Shown here: positions 24,296 to 33,558 of the stretch, piece after piece
How positions within the stretch are numbered: the stretch's first letter is position 1
Layout: every line of letters begins with the position of its first letter
From: Gallionella sp.
GTDB lineage: Bacteria; Pseudomonadota; Gammaproteobacteria; Burkholderiales; Gallionellaceae
DNA length: 40,225 bases
NCBI GenBank assembly: GCA_023229845.1
Contig: JALNYK010000028.1
Coordinates: 1 to 40,225, forward strand
Direction: 5' to 3'
Notes under the pieces: model-generated
The model's database searches: none
Told to the model about the DNA's origin: nothing
The model's input: only the letters and a program-made list of their open reading frames with translations
Made by a program: the position numbers and the translations under genes

Positions 24296-26899
24296 CTACC
24301 CCTGCAATTTCGAAGCGCACTGGCGCAATGCCTCGGCCATCTCCGCACCGCTGGCATAGCGGCTCTCATTGTCCTTGGCCAGCGCCTTGTCGATGATCGC
24401 CGCCAGGCAAGGCGGAATATCAGCCCTGACGCTGCGGATGTCGGTCGGCGCTTCGGCGGAGATGCGATACATCAGCTGCGCCATGGAATCCCCTTCGAAC
24501 GGGAGCTTACCACAAGCCAGTTGATACAAGCTGACGCCCAGCGAGAACAGATCCGAGCCCCCACCGATCTTCTTGCCGGCCAGCTGCTCGGGCGACATAT
24601 ACGAGGGCGTGCCCAATACCATGCCGGTCTTGGTCTTGGAAGAATCCGTGATGCGCGCGATGCCGAAGTCGGTGACCTTGGGCGTATCCGTTTCCGGGTC
24701 GTACATGATGTTCGCCGGCTTGATGTCGCGGTGCACCACATGCTGCTTGTGCGCATAGTCCAACGCATCGGCCACGCGGGCGACGATGCTCATCACCTTG
24801 GGCAACGGCAGCAGATTGTCCGCTTTGGTGAACGGCACCAAGTCCTTGCCCTTGAGGAATTCCATCGCGATGAAGGCCAGGTCGTGCTCCTCGCCGGCAT
24901 CGTAGATGGATACGATGTTCGGGTGATTCAGGCGACCTGCGGTCTCGGCCTCGCGGAAGAAACGTTCCTTGACCTCCTGCAACTCGTCTCCTTCGAACTC
25001 CTGCGACAGCGCCATGGTCTTGATCGCCACGACGCGACCGATCTTCGGGTCTTTGCCCTGATACACCACCCCCATCGCGCCCTTGCCCAGCTCCTTCTCG
25101 ATCTCGTAACGCCCCAGCATCGGCTTGGACATGCCGGCCTTGCCCAGCGCCATCGTGCTGCTGGTGTTGGTGCGTCCGCCCCCGCCGCCCAAAATCACGG
25201 TCTCGGACATCTCGCGCGCCTGAGTCAGGCGTTGTTCGAGATCGCGGAATTTGGGATTGAATTCGGACATGTAGCGAAACACCGACTCCGCCTTGTTGAA
25301 CTGGCGCTTGCGCTCGAAGTCCAGGCCGAGGTTGTACAGCACCTCCATCAGGCTGTTGTCCATCGGCACTTTGCGGAACTTGTCGAACGCGATGTCCAGT
25401 TGCCCTTGCCCCTGAAACGCCAAGCCGAGCATGCGATTGCTCTCCGCCGAGTCGGCATCCGACTTCTGCTTGCCCTGTTCGGTCACCAGGAAACGCTTGG
25501 TGGTCAGCAAGGCGTGTCCCACCAGCAACATGGCCCCCGGCAGCATCAGTTGCAGCCACATCGCCTGCGTCGTCATCAGCACGAAATGCGTAGCCAGCAA
25601 CACCAACAGCAGCCCGCCGGTGACTGCGGCGCCGACCGCCGCGCCCAGACGCGGCAGCAGCAGGATCAGGTACAGGGCGACCACTAGGAACACGGCCAGT
25701 TCGGCCCATAGCGCCCAGCCCGGCACGATGAAGAAGTCTCCCTGCAGGATGCTGGAGACCGAATGCGCCAGCGTCACGACCGGCGCCATGCCGGAGGAGA
25801 CCGGCGTCACCTGCATCGACCCGACCCCGGCGGCCGATGCGCCGATCAGCACGATCTTGTCGCGGTACTTGTCCGCGGGGATCTTGCCGGTGAGCACGTC
25901 GTAGAAGGAATCCACCGGGAATGCCGGACGACCGTTCTCATCCTTGTAGAAATAGGTGTGCATCTGCAGTGCCGGATCGGTGACGATATTACGGTTGCCC
26001 AGACGAACCCCTACACCCAGGTCGACCTGGATGTCGGCAGGCCCCAGATTGAGACTCTTGGCCGCAAGCATCAACGACAGCGAAGGATAGAGCTGGTCGT
26101 AATAGCCGACCACCAGCGGCTCGGTGCGCACCGCACCGTCGACATCGGGGTAGCCGTTCAGGTGGCCGATGGCCAGCGCCTTGCTGCCCAACGCCGGGAT
26201 AGGCGCGAGTACACCGCGCGAAACCAGAGGATGCGCGCCGAGACCTGCGTCCCGCACGTTGGTCAGATTGTTGCGCAGCACATAGTCCGGCAACGCGTTA
26301 TCCGGCTTGCCCTGCGGCTCTCCCAGATCGAAGAACATCGCCAGCAGCACGTCGTTCGCTTTGGACATGCTGTCGCTGAGCTTCTTGTCGTTGTCGAGAT
26401 TCTGAACTGCCTCAAGCAGCAGTTCGTCGAGCGGATCCAGCGGTGCCGGCTCGGCAACAATCACCGCGCTGGCTGCATCCACCGCACTGGCTGCGGCGAC
26501 CATGCTGGCCTGTTCTCCGATGACGGGAACGCTCTCCAGCAACGCAGACTTGCCAAGCAACCCGGCGATTTTGTGGATATAGCCCAAGCCGGCATCGACC
26601 TGCGGCTCGAAGAAGAAGGCGGTATGGCCGACGACCTTGGCCTGTCCCGCCGTCAGGATATCCAGCATTTGCGCGTGGATCTCGCGCGGCCAGGGCCAGC
26701 GTCCCAGATTGGCAATACTTTCATCGTCAATCGCGATCACCGCAACCTTGTCGCTAGGCGTATGCGAGGAAGCCAGCACCCCAATGTCGTAAGCCTTGCG
26801 CTCCAGACTCTGGATCAGGTCGCTACGAGCGCCGACCAGAAACAGCAGCGCAACCGTCAATCCAACAAACCAGTCTTTCTTCCAGAACAGCTTGTCCAT
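24296..26899 (-). CDS. CHASE2-TPR serine/threonine protein kinase
   Basis: 867 residues from ATG 26899, which has GGGAG 5 bases upstream; a GTG at 26905 is in frame but poorly spaced. An N-terminal membrane helix is followed by a periplasmic CHASE2 domain (about 30-380; VAVIAIDDESIANLGRWPWPR), with an Ala-rich insertion near 130-150. Three membrane helices (about 385-465) and a TPR-like helical stretch (about 475-560) come next. The Hanks-type kinase domain is at about 598-867. Catalytic residues are intact: GKGAMGVVYQG, Lys627 (VAIK), Asp725 (HRDIKPANI), Asp744 (DFG), and GTPSYMSPEQ in the activation segment. It is the first gene of the signalling run. Its periplasmic sensor is the same type as that of the cyclase. 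Confidence 0.93.
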   Translation of the reverse strand: MDKLFWKKDWFVGLTVALLFLVGARSDLIQSLERKAYDIGVLASSHTPSDKVAVIAIDDESIANLGRWPWPREIHAQMLDILTAGQAKVVGHTAFFFEPQVDAGLGYIHKIAGLLGKSALLESVPVIGEQASMVAAASAVDAASAVIVAEPAPLDPLDELLLEAVQNLDNDKKLSDSMSKANDVLLAMFFDLGEPQGKPDNALPDYVLRNNLTNVRDAGLGAHPLVSRGVLAPIPALGSKALAIGHLNGYPDVDGAVRTEPLVVGYYDQLYPSLSLMLAAKSLNLGPADIQVDLGVGVRLGNRNIVTDPALQMHTYFYKDENGRPAFPVDSFYDVLTGKIPADKYRDKIVLIGASAAGVGSMQVTPVSSGMAPVVTLAHSVSSILQGDFFIVPGWALWAELAVFLVVALYLILLLPRLGAAVGAAVTGGLLLVLLATHFVLMTTQAMWLQLMLPGAMLLVGHALLTTKRFLVTEQGKQKSDADSAESNRMLGLAFQGQGQLDIAFDKFRKVPMDNSLMEVLYNLGLDFERKRQFNKAESVFRYMSEFNPKFRDLEQRLTQAREMSETVILGGGGGRTNTSSTMALGKAGMSKPMLGRYEIEKELGKGAMGVVYQGKDPKIGRVVAIKTMALSQEFEGDELQEVKERFFREAETAGRLNHPNIVSIYDAGEEHDLAFIAMEFLKGKDLVPFTKADNLLPLPKVMSIVARVADALDYAHKQHVVHRDIKPANIMYDPETDTPKVTDFGIARITDSSKTKTGMVLGTPSYMSPEQLAGKKIGGGSDLFSLGVSLYQLACGKLPFEGDSMAQLMYRISAEAPTDIRSVRADIPPCLAAIIDKALAKDNESRYASGAEMAEALRQCASKLQG

Positions 26900-27006
26900 C
26901 GTCACTCCCTGACATTCACCCGGAACGGGCCACGCGGCAGATATTAAAGCAATGCGCCAGAGTCCACCACTTTACGTGCCACAGCCTGCCATGCCACTGC
27001 CGCTGC
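26900..27006 (-). promoter_or_regulatory. Presumed promoter region of the signalling gene run
   Basis: 107 bases between usp and the kinase gene. A TAATAT sequence in the minus direction (about 26939-26944) is a possible -10 element, with no convincing -35 at normal spacing. A TGGCACG half-site (26975-26981) resembles part of a sigma-54 site but lacks the matching -12 element. No terminator hairpin with a uridine run is seen after usp, so read-through from terC-usp is possible. Confidence 0.3.
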
Positions 27007-27432
27007 CTATTTGACCAGCGACACCGGGCAACTCGCCAGATGCAGAACCTTATTCACCACCGATCCCAACAACAACGACTGCAATCCACCCTGCCCCTGA
27101 CGACCCATGACAATCTGATCGACGGCTTGCTCGCCGGCATATTGCGCAATTCCCTCAGCCGGGGTGCCGACGCTGATGTGGTATTGGTAAGGCAACGCGG
27201 CGGCATCCAGCGCGGCACGCGCCGACTGCAACGCGGCCATGCCCTGTTCGCGGTAATAGTCGTCTATGGTTTTCTGGTCGATGAACAACTTGACGTTGCC
27301 GGTCGCCACGCTCCACTGCACATTAAGCAACAGCAGTTGCGGCGTTTCCTTCAATGCCGCGGCATGGGCAATCGCATACTCGACCGCACGCAGCGCGTTA
27401 GCCGAACCATCCACCGGAATCAATATTTTCAT
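27007..27432 (-). CDS. Universal stress protein, UspA family
   Basis: 141 residues with the UspA fold: first strand MKILIPVDGSANALRAV and the ATP-binding motif G-2x-G-9x-GS near the C-terminus (GRQGQGGLQSLLLGS), ending in the usual CPVSLVK strand. The motif places it with ATP-binding family members. Its specific stress role is unknown. AGAGGAA lies about 8 bases before the ATG. It starts 11 bases after the terC stop and is probably in the same transcript. Confidence 0.93.
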   Translation of the reverse strand: MKILIPVDGSANALRAVEYAIAHAAALKETPQLLLLNVQWSVATGNVKLFIDQKTIDDYYREQGMAALQSARAALDAAALPYQYHISVGTPAEGIAQYAGEQAVDQIVMGRQGQGGLQSLLLGSVVNKVLHLASCPVSLVK

Positions 27433-27443
27433 CGCTGTTCCTC

Positions 27444-28208
27444 TTATGCCTTGTTGTTCGAATCAGTCGACTGACATTCCGGTCCTGCTGCAACCGTTGC
27501 GTCCACGAGATCGACCGCCTTGACGGCAACCGCCTTGCGCATCGCCAGCCACCAGCCCATCGCCAGCACGAACACCGCGCACAGTGCAGGAACCAACCAG
27601 TGCAGGTAATGATTCGCCTCGACCCATTCCTTGAACAAAGCCTCGGTCACCAGCATCTCGCCCGCCACATAGCCCAACAACGCACCGCCGGCATAGATGA
27701 TGTAGGGGAAACGGTCGATCAGCTTGAGCACCAGCTGGCTGCTCCACGCGATCATCGGGATGCTGACCAGCAGGCCGAACACCAGCAGCCACACATTGCC
27801 GTGCGCCGCAGCCGCCACACCCAGCACATTGTCCAGGCTCATCACGAAGTCGGCGACGATGATGGTCTTCACGGCCCCCCACAGGTTCGCCTCGGCCTTG
27901 ATGCTGCCCTCGCCGTGCTCATCATCTTCCGGCAGGATCAGCTTGATGCCGATCCACAGCAACAGCAATGCGCCGACCAGTTTAAGATAAGGCAACGCCA
28001 ACAGAGTCACCGCGAAGAACGTCAGCACCACACGCAGGCCGATCGCGCCGCCCACGCCATACATGATGCCCTTCTTGCGTTGCGCTGCGGGCAGGTTGCG
28101 GCAAGCCAGCGCGATCACCACCGCGTTGTCGCCGGACAACAGCAAGTCGATCATGATGATCTTGAATACATCCACCCAGAATTGGGAGGTTTGCAGCATT
28201 TCCAGCAT
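27444..28208 (-). CDS. TerC-family (YjbE-like) integral membrane protein
   Basis: 254 residues with about seven membrane helices. The family's paired acidic membrane motifs are present: LLLSGDNAVVIALA in the first helix and DFVMSLDNVLGVAAA in the second half. TerC-family members are linked to tellurite resistance and to manganese export or metal loading of secreted enzymes; here a Mn or other divalent metal role is inferred. A hydrophilic loop with DDEHGEG separates the halves. No manganese riboswitch is apparent upstream; that gap holds nested inverted repeats instead. Confidence 0.9.
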   Translation of the reverse strand: MLEMLQTSQFWVDVFKIIMIDLLLSGDNAVVIALACRNLPAAQRKKGIMYGVGGAIGLRVVLTFFAVTLLALPYLKLVGALLLLWIGIKLILPEDDEHGEGSIKAEANLWGAVKTIIVADFVMSLDNVLGVAAAAHGNVWLLVFGLLVSIPMIAWSSQLVLKLIDRFPYIIYAGGALLGYVAGEMLVTEALFKEWVEANHYLHWLVPALCAVFVLAMGWWLAMRKAVAVKAVDLVDATVAAGPECQSTDSNNKA

Positions 28209-28226
28209 TTAAGAACCTTTCTGGAG

Positions 28227-28298
28227 AAGGGATAAGGGACCGCGCCTGCGGCGCTCAAGGGGAAAGGGTTGTGCTTCTACCCTTCCCCCTTATCCCTT
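28227..28298. repeat. Nested inverted repeats between sucD and terC
   Basis: The outer arms AAGGGATAAGGG (28227-28238) and CCCTTATCCCTT (28287-28298) are perfect complements. The inner arms at 28257-28269 and 28279-28291 pair at 12 of 13 positions around a 9-base loop. The structure fills most of the 98-base gap. There is no uridine run on the minus-strand transcript, so it may be a mobile intergenic repeat or a processing/stability hairpin rather than a simple terminator. Confidence 0.55.
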
Positions 28299-28306
28299 AC
28301 CGCGTC

Positions 28307-29188
28307 TCAGCCTTTAAGTATTTTCTGCATCGTGCGGCCCATCTCCGCCGGATTGCGCGTGATATGGATGCCGCAGTCTTCCATCACCGCCAGCTTGTCT
28401 TCGGCGCCGCCTTGCCCGCCGGAGATGATCGCCCCGGCATGGCCCATGCGCTTGCCTTCCGGCGCGGTGATTCCTGCGATGAATCCAACCACCGGTTTCT
28501 GCATATTGGCCTTGATCCAGCGCGCACACTCTTCTTCGTCGCTGCCGCCGATCTCGCCGACCATGATCACCGCGTCGGTGTCCGGGTCGTCGTTGAACAT
28601 GCGCATCACGTCGATGTGTTTCAGCCCGTTGATCGGGTCGCCGCCGATGCCGACACAGGAGGACTGACCATAGCCCAGCGCGGTGAGTTGACCGACCGCC
28701 TCGTAGGTCAACGTACCTGAGCGCGACACCACGCCGATGCGTCCCTTCTTGTGGATGTGGCCGGGCATGATGCCGATCTTGATCTCGTCCGGCGTAATCA
28801 GGCCGGGGCAGTTCGGACCGATCAGCAGCGTCTTCCTGCCCTGCATCTTGTAGCGCGTGCGGATCATGTCATGCACCGGAATGCCTTCGGTGATGCAGAT
28901 CACCAGATCGAGCTCGGCCTCAACCGCTTCATCGATGGCCGCCGCAGCACCCGAAGGCGGCACGTAAATCACCGACACGGTAGCGCCGGTTGCTTCCTTG
29001 GCGTCGCGCACCGATGCGTACACCGGGATACCTTCGAATTGCTCGCCGGCCTTCTTCGGATTCACGCCCGCAACAAAACAGTTCTCGCCGTTCGCATAAG
29101 CCTTACATTGCTGGGTGTGGAACTGGCCGACCTTGCCGGTCATGCCCTGAGTGATGACTCGGGTATCTTTATTGATAAGTATGGACAT
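28307..29188 (-). CDS. sucD: Succinyl-CoA synthetase alpha subunit
   Basis: 293 residues. The alpha subunit binds CoA and carries the phosphorylated histidine in the TCA-cycle reaction succinyl-CoA + NDP + Pi to succinate + NTP + CoA. Visible features are the N-terminal SILINKDTRVITQGMTGKVG CoA-binding motif, ITEGIPVHDM, GPNCPGLITP, and the active-site region GHAGAIISGGQGGAEDKL (phospho-His in GHAGA). The frame extends into sucC, but the ATG at 29188 has AAAGG upstream and is the normal start. It follows sucC by 2 bases. Confidence 0.96.
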   Translation of the reverse strand: MSILINKDTRVITQGMTGKVGQFHTQQCKAYANGENCFVAGVNPKKAGEQFEGIPVYASVRDAKEATGATVSVIYVPPSGAAAAIDEAVEAELDLVICITEGIPVHDMIRTRYKMQGRKTLLIGPNCPGLITPDEIKIGIMPGHIHKKGRIGVVSRSGTLTYEAVGQLTALGYGQSSCVGIGGDPINGLKHIDVMRMFNDDPDTDAVIMVGEIGGSDEEECARWIKANMQKPVVGFIAGITAPEGKRMGHAGAIISGGQGGAEDKLAVMEDCGIHITRNPAEMGRTMQKILKG

Positions 29189-29190
29189 GA

Positions 29191-30354
<1,164 letters not shown>

Positions 30355-30481
30355 GATGAATGTAGACTGAACATGTCGCGCACCGCTCTTGGCACGCAAA
30401 GCGCAATATTACCGAAATATCGGCATCCGCGCGCCAAAAACACTAGTCGAAAAGCCGCTTCGCGGCAAATCGACGGCAAAC

Positions 30482-30507
30482 AAAAAGCCGGGAAGACCCG
30501 GCTTTTT
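30482..30507. terminator. Rho-independent terminator after rplQ
   Basis: An 11-base perfect stem (AAAAAGCCGGG and complement) encloses a 4-base loop and ends in TTTTT on both strands. It lies 22 bases past the rplQ stop and ends the ribosomal protein operon; it could also work in the opposite direction. Confidence 0.92.
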
Positions 30508-30529
30508 GTATTGGCAACGTTTACGCTGA

Positions 30530-30916
30530 TTACTCGGCGTCAACCGCAGCTGCATCTGCCGGACGATCCATCAGCTCAACCAATGCCATAGGAGCATTGT
30601 CGCCCTGACGGAAACCGAACTTCAGCACGCGCAGATAGCCGCCGTTGCGGGCTGCGTAGCGCGGGCCCAATTCGTCGAACAGCTTGACGACCATCTCGCG
30701 GTCGCGCAGGCGGGCAAACGCCAGACGCTTGTTAGCCAGACTGGGATTCTTGCCCAGCGTCAGGATGGGTTCCGCGACGCGACGCAGTTCCTTCGCCTTC
30801 GGCAAGGTGGTCTTGATGACTTCATGACGCAACAGCGACACGGTCATGTTGCGGAACATCGCCAGACGGTGACTGCTGGTGCGGTTGAGTTTTCTTAAAC
30901 CTAAACGGTGACGCAT
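30530..30916 (-). CDS. rplQ: 50S ribosomal protein L17
   Basis: 128 residues. The N-terminus MRHRLGLRKLNRTSSHR is diagnostic of L17, followed by LLRHEVIKTTLPKAKELR, and the C-terminal tail is short and acidic (DAAAVDAE). L17 sits near the polypeptide exit tunnel. It is the last gene of the alpha operon, after rpoA as usual, and is followed by a strong terminator. Confidence 0.97.
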   Translation of the reverse strand: MRHRLGLRKLNRTSSHRLAMFRNMTVSLLRHEVIKTTLPKAKELRRVAEPILTLGKNPSLANKRLAFARLRDREMVVKLFDELGPRYAARNGGYLRVLKFGFRQGDNAPMALVELMDRPADAAAVDAE

Positions 30917-30949
30917 GATTTGCCTCTCTTGTTCTAATGCTGTACTGCG

Positions 30950-31918
30950 TTAAGCTGCAGTGACAGGCCAGTTTTCCAGCTTCATGCCCAGCGACAAGTT
31001 GTGCTCGGCGAGAACCTGCTTGATTTCATTCAACGACTTGCGACCCAGATTCGGGGTGCGCAGCAGATCGTTTTCGGTGTACTGGATCAGATCGCCGATG
31101 TAATGGATGCTCTGCGCCTTGAGGCAGTTCGAGGAACGCGGAGTCAACTCCAGATCGTCCACCGGACGCAACAGGATAGGATCGACCTTCGGAGCCTGTA
31201 CCTTCTCAACAACCGGCTCGGTGCCTTCCAGTGCTGCAAACACGGAAAACTGGTCCACCAGAATGCGTGCCGCATTGCGGATCGCCTGTTCCGGATCGAT
31301 CGCGCCATTAGTCTCAATGTGCATCACCAGCTTGTCCAGATCGGTGCGCTGCTCGACGCGAGCGCTTTCGACCGCATAACTGACGCGACTGACCGGGCTG
31401 AACGATGCGTCCAGTGCGATATGACCGACAGATCGGGTTTCATTCGGTGTCAGGCGGGAAATCGCCGACACATACCCCCTGCCCTGCTCGACCTTGATCT
31501 GCATGTCCAGCTTGCCGCCAGCAGTCAGATGAGCGATCACATGCTCAGGATTGACGATCTCGACATCGGCGTTGCCGCTGATGTCCGCAGCAGTCACGAC
31601 GCCTGCGCCATCTTTCTTGATGGTCAGCACGACTTCCGGCACATTGTGCAAACGCAGCACTACGCCCTTCAGGTTCAGCAGGATGTCGACGACATCTTCC
31701 TGCACACCGTCAATGGTCGCATACTCATGCAACACGCCAGCCATTTTCACTTCAGTAGGTGCTGCGCCAGGCATCGAAGACAACAGGATACGACGCAGGG
31801 CATTACCCAGTGTGTGGCCATAGCCGCGCTCGAAAGGCTCCATCACCACTTTAGCCTGGGTGGCGGAAACTTTTTGCACATCGATAATGCGAGGCTTCAA
31901 AAATTCATTCTTAGGCAT
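30950..31918 (-). CDS. rpoA: RNA polymerase alpha subunit
   Basis: 322 residues. The N-terminal assembly domain is clear (NEFLKPRIIDVQ; ERGYGHTLGNALRRILLSSMPG). The C-terminal domain, which contacts UP-element DNA and activators, carries RSSNCLKAQSIHYIGDLIQ and TPNLGRKSLNEIKQVL; the Arg at the start of that motif is the key DNA contact in E. coli alpha. A linker around residues 235-250 separates the two. Gene order rpsM-rpsK-rpsD-rpoA-rplQ is the standard alpha operon. Confidence 0.97.
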   Translation of the reverse strand: MPKNEFLKPRIIDVQKVSATQAKVVMEPFERGYGHTLGNALRRILLSSMPGAAPTEVKMAGVLHEYATIDGVQEDVVDILLNLKGVVLRLHNVPEVVLTIKKDGAGVVTAADISGNADVEIVNPEHVIAHLTAGGKLDMQIKVEQGRGYVSAISRLTPNETRSVGHIALDASFSPVSRVSYAVESARVEQRTDLDKLVMHIETNGAIDPEQAIRNAARILVDQFSVFAALEGTEPVVEKVQAPKVDPILLRPVDDLELTPRSSNCLKAQSIHYIGDLIQYTENDLLRTPNLGRKSLNEIKQVLAEHNLSLGMKLENWPVTAA

Positions 31919-31935
31919 ACACTACTCCGCGTGGA

Positions 31936-32565
31936 TTACTTGGAATACAACTCAACCACGAGATGCTCGTTGATGGACGCCGGCAGTTCGGAACGTTGCG
32001 GCTTGGCCTTGAAGGTTCCCTTGAGACCCTTCGTATCCATCTCCAGCCACTCGGGGAAGCCGCGCTGTTCGGCAGCCGCAATGGCGGCCTTGATGCGCAG
32101 TTGCGCCTTGGACTTCTCGGCCACTTCAACCACATCGCCCGGACGCACCAGGTAAGACGGAATGTTGACGCGCTTGCCATTAACCAGGACACCATTGTGA
32201 CGCACCACCTGACGAGCCTCGGCACGCGACGCACCAAAACCCATGCGATAGGACACGTTATCCAAGCGGCACTCCAGATTCTGCAGCAGGTTCTCGCCGG
32301 TGATACCGCGCTGACTTTCCGCAGCCTTGTAGGTCAGGCGGAACTGACGCTCCAGCACGCCATAGATGCGGCGAACTTTCTGCTTTTCGCGCAGCTGACC
32401 GCCGTACTCGGACAAACGAGTGTTCTTTTTCTGGCCGTGCTGGCCAGGCGGATAAGCCCTGCGCTCAACGGCACACTTATCGGTGAAACATTTTTCGCCC
32501 TTCAGAAACAGCTTTTCGCCTTCGCGACGGCACTGACGGCACTTTGGATCAAGATTTCTAGCCAA
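31936..32565 (-). CDS. rpsD: 30S ribosomal protein S4
   Basis: 209 residues. S4 nucleates 30S assembly and in E. coli represses the alpha operon. The N-terminus ARNLDPKCRQCRREGEK holds the first two cysteines of a zinc-binding set continued by KCFTDKC. The S4 RNA-binding motif lies around residues 95-155 (RLDNVSYRMGFGASRAEARQ). The start is TTG, supported by GGGAG six bases upstream and by the exact family N-terminus; no ATG fits. Confidence 0.97.
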   Translation of the reverse strand: MARNLDPKCRQCRREGEKLFLKGEKCFTDKCAVERRAYPPGQHGQKKNTRLSEYGGQLREKQKVRRIYGVLERQFRLTYKAAESQRGITGENLLQNLECRLDNVSYRMGFGASRAEARQVVRHNGVLVNGKRVNIPSYLVRPGDVVEVAEKSKAQLRIKAAIAAAEQRGFPEWLEMDTKGLKGTFKAKPQRSELPASINEHLVVELYSK

Positions 32566-32578
32566 AATTCACTCCCAA

Positions 32579-32968
32579 TTAGATACGACGCTTTTTAGGC
32601 GGACGGCAGCCGTTATGCGGCACCGGTGTAATGTCAGAGATGCTGGTGATTTTAAAACCAGCAGCATTCAAGGCGCGCACGGCGGACTCACGACCGGGGC
32701 CTGGGCCCTTGATGCGAACCTCGATATTCTTGACACCACACTCCTGAGCCGACTTGCCGGCCACTTCGGCTGCAACCTGAGCCGCGAAAGGCGTACTCTT
32801 GCGAGAACCTTTGAAGCCCTGCGCACCGCTGGTGGACCAAGCCAGCGCATTGCCCTGGCGATCGGTGATAGTGATGATGGTATTGTTGAAAGAAGCGTGG
32901 ACGTGCGCGACGCCTTCAGCGACATTCTTCTTGACCTTCTTGCGCACTTTCGTGCTTGGCTTAGCCAT
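32579..32968 (-). CDS. rpsK: 30S ribosomal protein S11
   Basis: 129 residues. It carries the conserved VAHVHASFNNTIITITDRQGN and the C-terminal signature ITSISDITPVPHNGCRPPKKRR. S11 lies in the platform of the 30S subunit near the mRNA exit. It sits between rpsM and rpsD, with 13 bases before rpsD. Confidence 0.97.
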   Translation of the reverse strand: MAKPSTKVRKKVKKNVAEGVAHVHASFNNTIITITDRQGNALAWSTSGAQGFKGSRKSTPFAAQVAAEVAGKSAQECGVKNIEVRIKGPGPGRESAVRALNAAGFKITSISDITPVPHNGCRPPKKRRI

Positions 32969-32998
32969 AATCTAATCCTCTAAAGCGTTATAGCAAAC

Positions 32999-33364
32999 TT
33001 ACTTCTTGGCGCCTGCAATCGCCTTGCGCGGGCCCTTGCGGGTACGGGCATTGGTGCGAGTGCGCTGACCACGGCACGGCAAACCGCGACGATGACGCAG
33101 GCCACGATAGCAGCCCAGATCCATCAGACGCTTGATGTTCATCGTCGTCTCGCGACGCAGATCACCCTCGACCGTGAACTTAGCGACCTCTTCGCGCAGC
33201 TTCTCAACCTCTGCGTCGGTCAGGTCCTTCATCTTGGTGGAGGCATTAATACCCGCCGACGCACAAATACCTTGCGAACGAGTACGACCGATGCCGTAGA
33301 TTGCAGTCAAGGCAATCACAGCGTGTTGATGGTTGGGGATATTGACCCCTGCAATACGTGCCAT
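32999..33364 (-). CDS. rpsM: 30S ribosomal protein S13
   Basis: 121 residues. It starts MARIAGVNIPNHQHAVIALT and has the signature CYRGLRHRRGLPCRGQRTRTNART, split as RGLRHRRGLP and RGQRTRTNART. S13 is in the head of the 30S subunit and contacts the P-site tRNA and 50S. It is the first gene of the alpha segment and has its own promoter just upstream. Confidence 0.97.
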   Translation of the reverse strand: MARIAGVNIPNHQHAVIALTAIYGIGRTRSQGICASAGINASTKMKDLTDAEVEKLREEVAKFTVEGDLRRETTMNIKRLMDLGCYRGLRHRRGLPCRGQRTRTNARTRKGPRKAIAGAKK

Positions 33365-33392
33365 GCAGCTACCCTATATTTGAAAGACGAAA

Positions 33393-33422
33393 ATTATATC
33401 ACCGACAGGCTGCTTTGTTCAA
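33393..33422 (-). promoter_or_regulatory. Probable sigma-70 promoter for the alpha operon
   Basis: On the minus strand TTGAAC (33422-33417), an 18-base spacer and a perfect TATAAT (33398-33393) lie upstream of rpsM. The -35 directly abuts the rpmJ stop codon. The predicted transcript would start near 33386, giving a leader of about 22 bases. Confidence 0.75.
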
Positions 33423-33536
33423 TTAGCCCTGGCGTTGCTTGTGTCGCGGCTCCGTGCAAATTACACGCACGATGCGGTTGCGACGGATGATCTTGCAGTT
33501 GCGGCAGATCTTCTTTACTGATGCTTGCACTCTCAT
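33423..33536 (-). CDS. rpmJ: 50S ribosomal protein L36
   Basis: A 37-residue protein: MRVQASVKKICRNCKIIRRN, then RIVRVICTEPRHKQRQG. It is the zinc-ribbon (C+) form with Cys11, Cys14, Cys27 and His32. It lies between infA and rpsM, the normal place at the end of the spc operon. Confidence 0.96.
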   Translation of the reverse strand: MRVQASVKKICRNCKIIRRNRIVRVICTEPRHKQRQG

Positions 33537-33558
33537 TTGCTTCTCCTTACTCGCTCAA

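Noticed and set aside
26966..26981. Possible sigma-54 promoter (TGGCACG on the minus strand) upstream of the kinase gene.
   Set aside because: The -24 half matches, but the sequence at the -12 position (GTGGT) lacks the required TGC, so the match is not better than chance.
28209..28306. Manganese (yybP-ykoY) riboswitch upstream of terC.
   Set aside because: The gap is almost entirely nested AAGGG/CCCTT repeats; I could not find the conserved riboswitch loops.
31001..32155. Open frame of 384 codons on the plus strand opposite rpoA and rpsD.
   Set aside because: Antisense of two essential, fully recognisable genes; no ribosome-binding site or protein family.
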